Assembly: GCA_963805645.1 (NCBI GenBank)
Contig: CAWDVA010000005.1
Location: 310,001-374,000 of the forward strand
Reading direction: 5' to 3'
DNA from: CAVXEH01 sp963805645
GTDB lineage: Bacteria > Chloroflexota > Limnocylindria > QHBO01
Length of the DNA: 64,000 nucleotides
Under the pieces are notes generated by a model. The model was not told where the DNA came from, made no database searches, and saw only the letters and a program-made list of their open reading frames with translations. A program made the position numbers and the translations under genes. This document shows, one piece after another, positions 1 through 8,381 of the stretch (position 1 is the first letter of the stretch; each line of letters begins with the position of its first letter).

Positions 1-174
1 TGCCGCGATGACGTAGGCCATGTGGGTCCTCACTCTGACTGGCTCCTGTCCCTCCTGAGCCACCATCGGTCGCCAACGGGTTCAAACGGTCACGGAACCG
101 CGGGGACCCTTCGCCCCGCTTCAGAGTCCATACGGCCCTGCCCGAACGACCGTCGGAGCCGTACACAAAGGCTC

Positions 175-792
175 ATGGACGTCCTCACCGATACCGCGAC
201 GCCGCGACCGACCTCCCGGGACGCCACGGAGGCCCTGGCGACCGCGACGACCCGCCGGAGCGTCGAGCGCGCCCTGCTCCGGGAGGTGCTCATGGGCGCG
301 CAGGACAACCTGACCAACGTTCTCGCCGTGGTGCTGGGCGTGGCCGTGGGCGCCGGCCGGGCCGACATGGTGGCGCTGGCCGGTCTCGCCGCGGGCATCG
401 CCGAGGCGATCTCGATGGGCGGTGTCCTCTACACCGGAACCCAGGCGGACCGTGACCTGGACGCCCAGGCCGTCCGGGAGGGCGCCATCACCCTCGCCCA
501 GGAGACCACCTCGGCTCGCCCCCGCCTGACCCCGTTCCAGGCCGGCGCGGTCACCTTCGGCGCGGGCATGGTCGCCGGCCTGGTGCCGCTCGTGCCCTTC
601 ATGGTCCTGCCGCTCATCCCGGCCATGGCCGTGTGCGTGGGCATCTCCATCGTGGCGCTGTTCGGGCTCGGCACCTGGACGGCGTCCGTCACCGGACGAT
701 CACGGCTCAGGGACGGCATCCGCCTGGTCGTGATCGCGGGGACCGCGGCGATCGCCGCGGCGATCGTCGGCGCCATCCTGCGCATCGACTGA
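175..792 (+). CDS. VIT1/CCC1-family membrane protein
   Basis: A 205-residue integral membrane protein that resembles the VIT1/CCC1 family, whose known members move Fe(II) or Mn(II) across membranes. The family-like segment DNLTNVLAVVLGVAVG follows a short basic/polar N-terminus, then come an AxGxAEAISMGG segment and three further hydrophobic stretches in the C-terminal half. I start it at the ATG at 175, because the in-frame GTG at 22 only adds a Ser/Arg-rich tail with no membrane character. A weak TACACA hexamer lies 7 nt before the ATG. The gene faces the convergent HIT gene 20 nt downstream. The substrate cannot be told from the sequence. Confidence 0.7.
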   Translation: MDVLTDTATPRPTSRDATEALATATTRRSVERALLREVLMGAQDNLTNVLAVVLGVAVGAGRADMVALAGLAAGIAEAISMGGVLYTGTQADRDLDAQAVREGAITLAQETTSARPRLTPFQAGAVTFGAGMVAGLVPLVPFMVLPLIPAMAVCVGISIVALFGLGTWTASVTGRSRLRDGIRLVVIAGTAAIAAAIVGAILRID

Positions 793-813
793 CCGCGTTA
801 CCGCGGCGGGGAG

Positions 814-1239
814 TCAGTCCCCGGCGTCGAGCACGGCGCGGAGGCGCACCGCGGTGGCCGCCAGCTCGGGATCCGGCGAACGATCCGGAACAATGGGCGG
901 GCGGAACCGGTCGCCACGCCACCGCGGCACCACGTGCAGGTGGACGTGGAAGACTGACTGGCCGGCATCTGCGCCGGTGCTGTGGAACAGGTTCAGCCCG
1001 CCAGGGTGAAAGGCGGCGTTGACCGCACCCGCCATCCGTACCGTGGTGGCCATGAGCGGCCCGGCAAGCTCGTCGGGAAGGTCCCAGAGGTTCGCGACGT
1101 GCCGTCGCGGGATGACGAGGACATGTCCGGGGGCGAGCGGTGCGATGTCGAGGAAGGCGACCGTCAGATCATCGGCGTACACGATCTCCGCCGGGGCAGC
1201 GCCGGCGACGATGGCGCAGAAGACGCAGATGTCAGCCAA
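814..1239 (-). CDS. HIT-family hydrolase
   Basis: A 141-residue histidine-triad nucleotide-binding protein, expected to hydrolyse AMP-lysine-type or other NMP conjugates in the cytoplasm. The N-terminal CVFCAIVAG resembles the Zn/Cys start typical of the family, and the catalytic triad appears as HVHLHVVPRW near residue 100. The best start is a TTG at 1239 that overlaps the gatA stop by 8 nt; longer in-frame extensions only read through gatA in another frame. It is the last gene of the gatC-gatA-HIT run and is probably translationally coupled to gatA. Confidence 0.85.
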   Translation of the reverse strand: MADICVFCAIVAGAAPAEIVYADDLTVAFLDIAPLAPGHVLVIPRRHVANLWDLPDELAGPLMATTVRMAGAVNAAFHPGGLNLFHSTGADAGQSVFHVHLHVVPRWRGDRFRPPIVPDRSPDPELAATAVRLRAVLDAGD

Positions 1240-2749
1240 CTGCGGTCGGGGGCCGAAGACCGGCGAAGCCGGCGGCCGCCTCGTACGCCGCGGCGATCCG
1301 CAGCACCATCGGCTCGTCGAATGCGCGACCGATGACCTGGAGCCCAACCGGCAGGCCCTCCGAGAGGCCGCACGGAACGCTGATCCCGGGCAGGCCGGCG
1401 ATGTTCACCGGCAGGGTGCATGCATCGTTGAGGTACATCAGCAAGGGATCCTCGACCTTGGCGCCGATCTTGAATGCCACGCTTGGCGAGGTGGGCGCCA
1501 GGAGGGCATCCACGTCGGTGAGCACGCGGTCGAACTCCGCCTTGATGAGCGTTCGCACCTGCTGCGCCTTCACGTAGTAGGCGTCGTAGTAGCCGGCCGA
1601 AAGGGCGTAGGTCCCGAGCATGATGCGGCGCTTCACCTCCGGCCCGAAGCCGGCGCCGCGGGTCTGCAGGTAGTTCTCCAGCAGGTCGTCATCGCCAGCG
1701 GATAGGCCGAACTTCACTCCGTCGTAGCGGGCCAGGTTCGCGCTCGCCTCGGCCGGGCCGATGATGTAGTAGGTCGCGAGCCCCTTGTCGGTTGACGGCA
1801 GCGAGACGTCCACGATCTCCGCCCCCAGGCCGGCGAGCACCTCGATTGCCATCCGCACCGACCGTTCGACGCCGGGCTCCATCCCCCGCACGAAGTACTC
1901 GCGTGGCACGCCCAGGCGCAGGCCCTGCACGCCGTCCTCGAGAGTGGCGAGGTAGTCCGGCACCGGGACGTCCACGCTCGTCGAGTCACGCGGGTCGTGG
2001 CCCGCCACCGCACCGAGCACCGTGGCGACGTCGCGCACCGAGCGTCCGAGCGGGCCGCACTGGTCCAGGCTGCTGGCGAAGGCGACCATGCCGTAGCGGC
2101 TGACGCGCCCGTACGTTGGCTTCATGCCCACGATCCCGGAGAGGGACGCCGGCTGGCGAATGCTGCCCCCGGTGTCGGTGCCCAGCGCGAAGAACGCCTC
2201 CCCGCCCGCCACGGCCGCCGATGATCCTCCCGACGACCCACCGGGGACGGTCGTCTCATCCCAGGGATTGCGAACCGGCCCGTACGCGGAGTTCTCGTTC
2301 GAGGAGCCCATCGCGAACTCGTCGCAGTTGGTCTTCCCCAGCAGGATGGCTCCCGCGGCGCCCAGGCGCTCCTCGGCGGATCCCGCGTATGGAGAGCGAT
2401 AGCCTTCCAGGATCCGGGATCCGGCCGTGGTCGGCAGACCCCCGGGGATGGTCTCGCCGTTGTCGTCGAGGGCGCGCGTCACGAAGATGTCCTTCAGGGC
2501 GTACGGGACCCCCAGCAGCGGACGCCGGTCGCCCGCCGCGCGCGCCCGGTCCGCGGCCTCTGCGTCCGCCAGCGCCGCTTCGTCCCGCACGGCCAGGAAC
2601 GTGTTGAGGCGTTGCCCGTCCCGCGCGATCCGATCGAGGCACACGCGGGTGAGATCGACGGCGCTCACCGCTCCAGCGGCGAGCTGATCGATGACCTCGC
2701 CGATCGTGCGGTCGGCGAGCGGCAGGACCGGCGCGGCGGTGGCGGCCAT
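1232..2749 (-). CDS. gatA: Asp/Glu-tRNA amidotransferase subunit A
   Basis: The 505-residue amidase subunit of GatCAB, which releases ammonia from Gln to convert misacylated Glu-tRNA(Gln) and/or Asp-tRNA(Asn). The amidase-signature residues are all visible: Lys86 in ALKDIF, the cis-Ser in GGSSGGSSAA (about 172-173) and nucleophile Ser196 in TDTGGSIRQP. The ATG at 2749 is chosen because GAGGAGGGG lies 8-9 nt upstream inside the end of gatC; two bases separate the two genes. No gatB is visible in this window, so it must lie elsewhere in the genome. Confidence 0.97.
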   Translation of the reverse strand: MAATAAPVLPLADRTIGEVIDQLAAGAVSAVDLTRVCLDRIARDGQRLNTFLAVRDEAALADAEAADRARAAGDRRPLLGVPYALKDIFVTRALDDNGETIPGGLPTTAGSRILEGYRSPYAGSAEERLGAAGAILLGKTNCDEFAMGSSNENSAYGPVRNPWDETTVPGGSSGGSSAAVAGGEAFFALGTDTGGSIRQPASLSGIVGMKPTYGRVSRYGMVAFASSLDQCGPLGRSVRDVATVLGAVAGHDPRDSTSVDVPVPDYLATLEDGVQGLRLGVPREYFVRGMEPGVERSVRMAIEVLAGLGAEIVDVSLPSTDKGLATYYIIGPAEASANLARYDGVKFGLSAGDDDLLENYLQTRGAGFGPEVKRRIMLGTYALSAGYYDAYYVKAQQVRTLIKAEFDRVLTDVDALLAPTSPSVAFKIGAKVEDPLLMYLNDACTLPVNIAGLPGISVPCGLSEGLPVGLQVIGRAFDEPMVLRIAAAYEAAAGFAGLRPPTAVG

Positions 2750-2751
2750 GC

Positions 2752-3045
2752 TCAGCGCCCCTCCTCGAGGACAACCGGGACGCGGACATGGTCGCCATCG
2801 CGCAGGGGGACATTGGCGAGCGCCACGTCGCGCGGCATCGCCGGTCGCGCGACATCGTCGCGCATGACGTTCTCGAGCGGGATCACCTGTGCCGTGGGGC
2901 CGACCATCGACGTATCCACGTCGGCCAGGACACCCACGGCCTCCAGGATGGAGTTCAGCTGCCCGACCATGCGCTGGATCTCGTCGTCGGTCAGGCCCAG
3001 GCGGGCGAGGGCGGCCACGTGCTCGACATCGGCTCGCGTGATCAT
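2752..3045 (-). CDS. gatC: Asp/Glu-tRNA amidotransferase subunit C
   Basis: A 97-residue GatC, the small subunit that wraps around and stabilises GatA/GatB. The N-terminus MITRADVEHVAALARLGL is the classic GatC start, and the MRDDVARP segment in the second half is also typical. It heads the gatC-gatA-HIT operon. A TAGCAT hexamer ends exactly 6 nt before the ATG and no Shine-Dalgarno sequence fits, so the mRNA is probably leaderless. It is transcribed divergently from the hydrolase gene at 3080. Confidence 0.95.
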   Translation of the reverse strand: MITRADVEHVAALARLGLTDDEIQRMVGQLNSILEAVGVLADVDTSMVGPTAQVIPLENVMRDDVARPAMPRDVALANVPLRDGDHVRVPVVLEEGR

Positions 3046-3051
3046 GAGCCG

Positions 3052-3057
3052 ATGCTA
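3052..3057 (-). promoter_or_regulatory. -10 element for gatC (leaderless)
   Basis: TAGCAT on the minus strand, followed by 6 nt (CGGCTC) and the gatC ATG. That spacing places the transcription start on or next to the A of the start codon. The same TAGCAT-N6-ATG layout precedes the gene at 13064. Confidence 0.5.
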
Positions 3058-3063
3058 GCAGGC

Positions 3064-3069
3064 TACGAT
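3064..3069 (+). promoter_or_regulatory. -10 element for the 3080 hydrolase
   Basis: TACGAT lies 10 nt before the ATG at 3080, giving at most a 3-4 nt leader. It is back to back with the gatC -10 element, making a compact divergent promoter pair. Confidence 0.35.
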
Positions 3070-3079
3070 TCAACCGCCG

Positions 3080-3949
3080 ATGTCCGAGCCGCGCGCCAAC
3101 CCCACGGTCCGATCCGTCCCCATCGAGGGCGGGCGCCTCGAACTGCTCGAGCTGCGGGGCGGGTCCGGGACTCCCCTGCTCGTCCTCGGCGGCGTCGAGC
3201 ACGGCCTGCGGCACCTGGAGCGCACGGAGCACGTGATCGTGCGCCGCTGGGAGCGGCGCACGATTCGGCGTCCGCTGACGGTCATGGGGCGACCGCTGCC
3301 GGACGACCCGCGCGACGCGTCGATCCTCCTCCATCCGCGCGTCATCGCCGACGCCGTGGCCCGGGTCCTCGGGACGCTCCCCCGACCCGTCGCCATCGAG
3401 GCGGAGTCGGGCGGCGGCCGGATTGCCCTGTGGCTGACCGTTGACCACCCTGAGCTGGTCGCCCGCCTGGTGCTCGTGTCGGCCGCCTCCGAGACCCCTG
3501 CCCGCTCACCCATGGCCGAGCGCCTGGGACGCTGGGTGGTCCTCGCGGAGGCGCACGACTGGGGCCGCCTGTTCGCGGGGTTCGCGCTGCAGATGCGTCC
3601 CGCCGTGGAAGATGCGCCATCGGACTCGTTCACGGCGGCTGCCCGCCTGCAGCCGCGGCCATCGACCCCTGAGCGCTTCATCGCGGAGCTTCGAGCGACC
3701 CTGGACGCCTCGTCATTCGTGACGCACCGCCTCGACGAGATCCACGTGCCGACCCTGGTCATCGCCGGCGGCCGCGACCAGGTCGTGCCTGCCGATCGCT
3801 CGCGGCAGATCGCCGACGAGATCCAGGGCGCCCGCTTCGTGCTCGACCCCGGATCGGGACACACCGTGCGCGCGACCTTCGCAGGGTACGACGAGCTCGT
3901 GGAGGCGTTCCTGGCCGAGGGAGATGCGCCGCCCGCCGCAGCCGGTTGA
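3080..3949 (+). CDS. alpha/beta-hydrolase fold protein
   Basis: A 289-residue cytoplasmic alpha/beta-hydrolase. The nucleophile elbow appears as EAESGGGRI (Ser in the Sm-x-Nu-x-Sm position), the acid as GGRDQVVP near residue 232, and the histidine as GSGHTVRA near 258, in the right order for a Ser-Asp-His triad. The core after the first strand is short, with LLVLGGVEHG in place of the usual HG oxyanion motif. The substrate is unknown. The MFS gene begins 21 nt downstream, so the two may be co-expressed. Confidence 0.8.
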   Translation: MSEPRANPTVRSVPIEGGRLELLELRGGSGTPLLVLGGVEHGLRHLERTEHVIVRRWERRTIRRPLTVMGRPLPDDPRDASILLHPRVIADAVARVLGTLPRPVAIEAESGGGRIALWLTVDHPELVARLVLVSAASETPARSPMAERLGRWVVLAEAHDWGRLFAGFALQMRPAVEDAPSDSFTAAARLQPRPSTPERFIAELRATLDASSFVTHRLDEIHVPTLVIAGGRDQVVPADRSRQIADEIQGARFVLDPGSGHTVRATFAGYDELVEAFLAEGDAPPAAAG

Positions 3950-3970
3950 CCGGCCGGTGACAATCGCCCG

Positions 3971-5221
3971 ATGACCGCGACGACCCATGCCGAGCCCGAT
4001 GAGGCGGCCGGACGCTGGGCGCAGCTGGCGATCCTGTCGCTCGTCGTCCTGTGCGCGCTCGGAACCTGGTTCAGTGCGGCCGCGGTGGCGCCGGTGCTCT
4101 CGGCCGAGTGGCACGTCTCCGGGCTTGCGATCGCCAGTCTCACCATCGCGGTCCAGCTTGGCTTCGCGGCAGGCGCCGTGGTCCTGGCCTCGGTGGGGGC
4201 GCCCGACGTGCTGCCGGCGCGCACGCTCATGGCCCTCGGCGCGCTGACCGCCGCCATCTCGACTGCCGGCTTCGCCCTGTTCGCCCATGACCCGCTGGAG
4301 GCGATCCCCTGGCGGGTGCTGACGGGTGTGGGAGCGGCAGCGGTCTACCCGGTCGGGATGAAGGTGCTGGCCGGCTGGTTTCGCCGCGGCCGCGGCCTCG
4401 CCGTCGGAACGCTGATCGGCGCCATCACGGTGGGCTCTGCGCTGCCCCATCTGCTGCGCGCAGCGGGATCACTGGTGGCGCTGGACTGGAGAAGCGTGGT
4501 CCTGGCGTCCGCCTTCATCGCCCTGCTCGGCGCCGTCACCGCGGCCGTGGGGGCCCGCGAGGGACCGTACAACGTTCCCGCGCAGCGGTTCAGCCCGCAG
4601 GTCGCGGCGGACGCCCTTCGCGAGCGATCGGTGCTGCTCGCGAACCTGGGCTACCTCGGCCACATGTGGGAGCTGTTCGCGATGTGGAGCTGGATTCCGA
4701 CCTACCTGGTCGCCGCGCTCGCGGCGACCGGCGTGGCGAGCACCGGGCTGGCAAGCCTCGGCGCCTTCGCGGTCATCGCGTCCGGCGGCATCGGGTGCAT
4801 CGTCGCCGGGGCACTGGCCGACCGCCTCGGGCGGACCACGACGACCATGGCAGCCATGGGGCTTTCGGGCTCGTTCGCGATCATCACCGGGCTCCTGTTC
4901 GGCGCGCCGGCGTGGCTGATCCTGGCCTCGAGCCTCGTGTGGGGCATCACCGTCGTGGCGGACTCCGCCCAGTTCTCGACCGCGGTCAGCGAGCTTGCCC
5001 CGCCGGGAACTGCCGGTTCGGCGCTCACCCTCCAGACGGCGGCCGGCTTCCTGCTGACGTCCATCACCATCGTCGGTATCGGCTTCATCAACCCCGCCGA
5101 CGAAAGCGGCTGGCGAGTGGCCTTCGCGATCCTCGCCCTGGGTCCGGCGCTCGGCATCCTGGCCATGTGGCGCCTCCGGCGTCGTCCGGACGCGATGCGC
5201 ATGGCGAACGGGCACCGCTAG
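3971..5221 (+). CDS. MFS transporter
   Basis: A 416-residue major facilitator with about 12 predicted hydrophobic segments. The first half contains the RTLMALGALTAAISTAGFAL stretch, and the loop between helices 8 and 9 has ADRLGRTTTT, matching the DRxGRR-type motif A. The short charged tail ends in RRRPDAMRM. The substrate cannot be predicted; the fold resembles CynX/nitrate-type members. A GACAAT hexamer sits 6 nt before the ATG, so it may have its own leaderless transcript. Its TAG shares the palindromic CTAG with the stop of convergent ligA. Confidence 0.85.
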   Translation: MTATTHAEPDEAAGRWAQLAILSLVVLCALGTWFSAAAVAPVLSAEWHVSGLAIASLTIAVQLGFAAGAVVLASVGAPDVLPARTLMALGALTAAISTAGFALFAHDPLEAIPWRVLTGVGAAAVYPVGMKVLAGWFRRGRGLAVGTLIGAITVGSALPHLLRAAGSLVALDWRSVVLASAFIALLGAVTAAVGAREGPYNVPAQRFSPQVAADALRERSVLLANLGYLGHMWELFAMWSWIPTYLVAALAATGVASTGLASLGAFAVIASGGIGCIVAGALADRLGRTTTTMAAMGLSGSFAIITGLLFGAPAWLILASSLVWGITVVADSAQFSTAVSELAPPGTAGSALTLQTAAGFLLTSITIVGIGFINPADESGWRVAFAILALGPALGILAMWRLRRRPDAMRMANGHR

Positions 5222-7314
5222 CCGGCCGGCTCGTCTCCCTCCAGGGCACGCCGGAAGGCGTCCTCGTCGAGCACCGGCACGCCCAGCTTCTCGGCCCTGG
5301 CAAGCTTGCTCCCGGCCTTTTCGCCGGCGACCAGGTAGTCCGTCTTTGCGCTGACCGACCCCGCCGCATGGCCCCCCGCCGCCCGGATCGCCTCCTCCGC
5401 CTCCTGCCGGCTGAAGCCGGCCAGGGTCCCGGTCACGACCAGCGTCTTCCCGCTCAGGGGACCGGTGGCCTCCGCCGCTTCCGCGGCCCCGGGCGCAGGT
5501 GCCTCGGCGGTGACCCCCGTCTCGAGCAGGTGCCTGAGCGTGTCGCGAGTGTGCTCGTGGGCGAAGTAGCCGGCGATCGACTCACCGACGACCGCACCGA
5601 TGCCCGGCACCGCGGTGAGCTCCTCGGCCGTCGCGCCCTCCAACAGCACCACGGCGCGCTCGGTCCAGTCCCGCTCCGGCTCGTCGTTGCCGCGCGGTGC
5701 TTCGCGGGCGATCCAGGCTGCCAGGTCGATGGCGGTCTGCTCTCCGACGTGGCGGATCCCCAGCGAGTTGATGATCCTGGCCAGCGGCCGGCGCCGCGCG
5801 GTCCGCATCGCGGCGTACAGGTTCTCCGCCGACTTCTGGGCAAACCGGTCCAGCGTCTCGAGCGTCTCGACGTCGAGACGGAAGAAGTCCGCCGGCTCGC
5901 GCACGAGCTCGCGCTCGACGAGCTGGATCACCACGGCGTAGCCGGCACCCTCGATGTCCATCCCGCTGCGCCCCGTGAAGTGGAGCAGCCCGCCCACCCG
6001 CTGGGCAGGGCACCACGGGTTCGGACAGCGCCACACGACCCCGCCCTCCTCGCGCTCCGCGGGCGTGTCACATACCGGGCAGCGCTCCGGCATCTGCCAT
6101 TCCCGCTCGGAGCCATCCCGGGACTCGACAACCGGGCCCACGACCTCGGGGATGACGTCACCGGCCCGCTGCAGGACCACCGTGTCGCCCACCCGCAGGT
6201 CCTTGCGCCGGATCTCGTCGATGTTGTGCAGCGTGGCGTTGCGGACCGTGGTCCCGCCCACGAACACGGGGGTGACGTGCGCGACCGGCGTCAGGGCCCC
6301 GGTGCGTCCCACGTACACCTCGATCGCCTCGAGCCTGGTCGTCACCTGCTGCGCGGGGAACTTGTAGGCGGTCGCCCAGCGCGGCGAGCGCGACAGGAAC
6401 CCCAGCCGCTCCTGCTCGGCGAGCGCGTCGACCTTGATGACGATGCCATCGGTCTCGTAGTCGAGGCTCTGGCGCGCCTCGCCCCACTCGTCCACGTACG
6501 CCAGTACCGCCTCGATGCCGTCCACCCGGCGGATGTTCGGGTTGACCGGAAAGCCCAGGCGCCGCACCAGCTCGAGCGACTCCCAGTGTGTCTCGAGGCC
6601 ATGGGCACCCACCAGCTGGTAGCACCAGACCGACAGGCTGCGACTCGCGGTGACGGCGGGATCCTTCTGGCGGAGCGTCCCGGCCGCGGTGTTCCGGGCG
6701 TTCGCGTACAGCGGCTTCCCCTCGCGCTCGAGCTGCTCGTTGAGCTCCGCGAAGGCGCCGCGCGGCAGGTAGACCTCTCCGCGGACCTCCAGGGTGTCGC
6801 CTGGCGGATCCTCCCGCAGTCGGAGCGGGATGGCGCGCACCGTCCGCAGGTTGGCGGTCACGTCCTCCCCGGTGGTCCCGTCGCCACGGGTGGCGCCAAG
6901 GACGAAGTTACGGCCCTCGTACCGCAGGGAGATGGCCAGCCCGTCGATCTTGAGCTCGCAGACGTAGCGCACCGGCGGATCGCCATCCGCGCGGCCAAGC
7001 CCGCGGCGCACCCTGGCGTCGAACTCCCGCAGCTCGTCGTGTCCGAACGCGTTGCCCAGCGAGAGCATCGGGAACCGGTGGCGGACCTCCGCGAATCCGG
7101 CCTGCGGGGCGATGCCCACCCGCTGCGTGGGCGAATCCGGGGTGATCAGCTCGGGGTGCGCGGCCTCGAGATCCTGCAGCTCGCGCAGCATCCGGTCCCA
7201 GGCCTGGTCGTCGATCGTCGGCGCGTCCAGGACGTAGTAGTTGTAGTTCGCCTCCTCGATCGCCCCGCGGAGCTCGGCGGCACGCGCGGCGGGATCAGCG
7301 GTTCGGTCTGCCAT
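5218..7314 (-). CDS. ligA: NAD+-dependent DNA ligase LigA
   Basis: A 698-residue ligase that seals nicks during replication and repair using NAD+. Domains run in the normal order: Ia with the NYYVLDAPTIDD motif, the adenylation domain with Lys122 in CELKIDGLA, the OB fold, a four-Cys zinc finger (CPVC...CPNPWC, about residues 405-435), helix-hairpin-helix repeats, and a C-terminal BRCT domain (about 612-690, GKTLVVTGTL). Length is normal for the family. A TAGAATCGG promoter core ends 9 nt before the ATG. The stop overlaps that of the convergent MFS gene in CTAG. Confidence 0.98.
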   Translation of the reverse strand: MADRTADPAARAAELRGAIEEANYNYYVLDAPTIDDQAWDRMLRELQDLEAAHPELITPDSPTQRVGIAPQAGFAEVRHRFPMLSLGNAFGHDELREFDARVRRGLGRADGDPPVRYVCELKIDGLAISLRYEGRNFVLGATRGDGTTGEDVTANLRTVRAIPLRLREDPPGDTLEVRGEVYLPRGAFAELNEQLEREGKPLYANARNTAAGTLRQKDPAVTASRSLSVWCYQLVGAHGLETHWESLELVRRLGFPVNPNIRRVDGIEAVLAYVDEWGEARQSLDYETDGIVIKVDALAEQERLGFLSRSPRWATAYKFPAQQVTTRLEAIEVYVGRTGALTPVAHVTPVFVGGTTVRNATLHNIDEIRRKDLRVGDTVVLQRAGDVIPEVVGPVVESRDGSEREWQMPERCPVCDTPAEREEGGVVWRCPNPWCPAQRVGGLLHFTGRSGMDIEGAGYAVVIQLVERELVREPADFFRLDVETLETLDRFAQKSAENLYAAMRTARRRPLARIINSLGIRHVGEQTAIDLAAWIAREAPRGNDEPERDWTERAVVLLEGATAEELTAVPGIGAVVGESIAGYFAHEHTRDTLRHLLETGVTAEAPAPGAAEAAEATGPLSGKTLVVTGTLAGFSRQEAEEAIRAAGGHAAGSVSAKTDYLVAGEKAGSKLARAEKLGVPVLDEDAFRRALEGDEPAG

Positions 7315-7323
7315 GCAGATCCG

Positions 7324-7329
7324 ATTCTA
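7324..7329 (-). promoter_or_regulatory. -10 element for ligA
   Basis: TAGAAT followed by CGG on the minus strand, 9 nt before the ligA ATG. It is one of the TAG(A/C)ATCG promoter cores that recur in this window. Confidence 0.45.
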
Positions 7330-7346
7330 CGGGGCCGGCCGCCCGG

Positions 7347-7844
7347 CTAGGCGTCGCCGGGCTCGGGATCCGGCTCGCCGCTGAACCACGCCCGCAGATG
7401 TCCCGTGTGCTCGCGGTAGTGGGCGGGCCCGTCATAGCGCACCACCTGCTCGACCGTGTCGCCGTTGCCGAGCACCGCGTCGAGGAGCGACGGATCCAGC
7501 CCGGCGAGGGCGGCCCGCAGCGTGGCATAGGCCACGTCCTCGCGTTCGGCGGCCGCCATCGGGCCGAGGTGGGCAGCATCGGCGAAGACCTGCTCGTTCA
7601 TCTCATCGGTCCGGCTCGTGTCGTAGTCATACTCGTCGCCTCGCCCGGCCCTCGCGAGCGCCAGCGCGGAACTGCCGTGCTCGGCCCAGAACGCCACGTG
7701 GACGACGAGATCCCGCGCGCTCCAGCGCCCCACGATGCCCGGCGCGGTTGCCAGGTCGGCATCGACGTCGGCCACGGCCTGCCGGAAGGCGTTCCGTGCG
7801 GCATCAAGGTCGCGCAGCAGGGCATCCCGACGGTCGACGCCCAC
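7347..7844 (-). CDS. DinB-like/mycothiol-dependent-type four-helix protein
   Basis: A 165-residue protein with the DinB/YfiT-like layout. WSARDLVVHVAFW supplies His49, and HYREHTGHL near the C-terminus supplies His142/His146, together the expected metal-binding triad of this superfamily. Known relatives are thiol- or metal-dependent enzymes, but many have no assigned function. It lies 3 nt after the stop of a paralogue (7848-8342) that shares the VEQVxRxDGxxHYRxH block, so the pair is a tandem duplication in one transcript. Confidence 0.75.
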   Translation of the reverse strand: MGVDRRDALLRDLDAARNAFRQAVADVDADLATAPGIVGRWSARDLVVHVAFWAEHGSSALALARAGRGDEYDYDTSRTDEMNEQVFADAAHLGPMAAAEREDVAYATLRAALAGLDPSLLDAVLGNGDTVEQVVRYDGPAHYREHTGHLRAWFSGEPDPEPGDA

Positions 7845-7847
7845 CCG

Positions 7848-8342
7848 TCAGCCCTCCGCCGGTCCGCGGGCGGGCAGGACGTCCCGGATCTCCTGGGCGT
7901 GACCCCGATAGTGATCGGCCCCGTCGTCGCGGATGACCTGCTCGACGCTGTCGCCGTACCCGACGCGTTCCTCGAGCCAGGCAGGGTCCATCCGCCGGAT
8001 CCTTTCCAGGAGCGCCGCGCAGGCAGTCTCCTCCCGGGCGCTCACCGTGGCCAGGTCCGTCTCGCGCGCAATACGGGCGACGGTCGCATTGCGCTCCTCC
8101 ACGTCGAGCTCCGGCTCGCCGAACTCGTCGGTGCGGCGCTGCTCGGCGTGGTGGAGGGCCTCGGCGGCGTGGCCGGCCCAGTACCCCAGGTGCGCAACGA
8201 TCTCGCGGACTCCCCAGTCGTCAACCAGCCGTGCGGCGTTGAGCTGCAGGACGTCGAGCGAGGCGAGGACGGCACGGAATTCGTCGCGAGCCGCGACGAG
8301 ATCGGCCGCAAGCGCCTCCGGCGTCGCCTGGGGATCTGCCAT
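7848..8342 (-). CDS. DinB-like/mycothiol-dependent-type four-helix protein (paralogue)
   Basis: A 164-residue paralogue of the next gene downstream. The metal-ligand positions are conserved: His51 in REIVAHLGYW, and His144 and His148 in HYRGHAQEI. The GGAGGAAGG Shine-Dalgarno sequence just before the ATG at 8342 fixes the start. Function is unknown; an enzyme of thiol or small-molecule detoxification is plausible from the superfamily. It is followed by its twin with a 3-nt gap. Confidence 0.75.
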   Translation of the reverse strand: MADPQATPEALAADLVAARDEFRAVLASLDVLQLNAARLVDDWGVREIVAHLGYWAGHAAEALHHAEQRRTDEFGEPELDVEERNATVARIARETDLATVSAREETACAALLERIRRMDPAWLEERVGYGDSVEQVIRDDGADHYRGHAQEIRDVLPARGPAEG

Positions 8343-8381
8343 GCCTTCCTCCTCAGGGGTGGACCGATGTCGGGGGTGAGC

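Noticed and set aside
4666..7350. 894-codon open frame on the plus strand opposite ligA
   Set aside because: It is a high-GC shadow of the ligA and MFS genes; its translation is Arg/Gly/His-rich with no family motif, while ligA has every expected domain.
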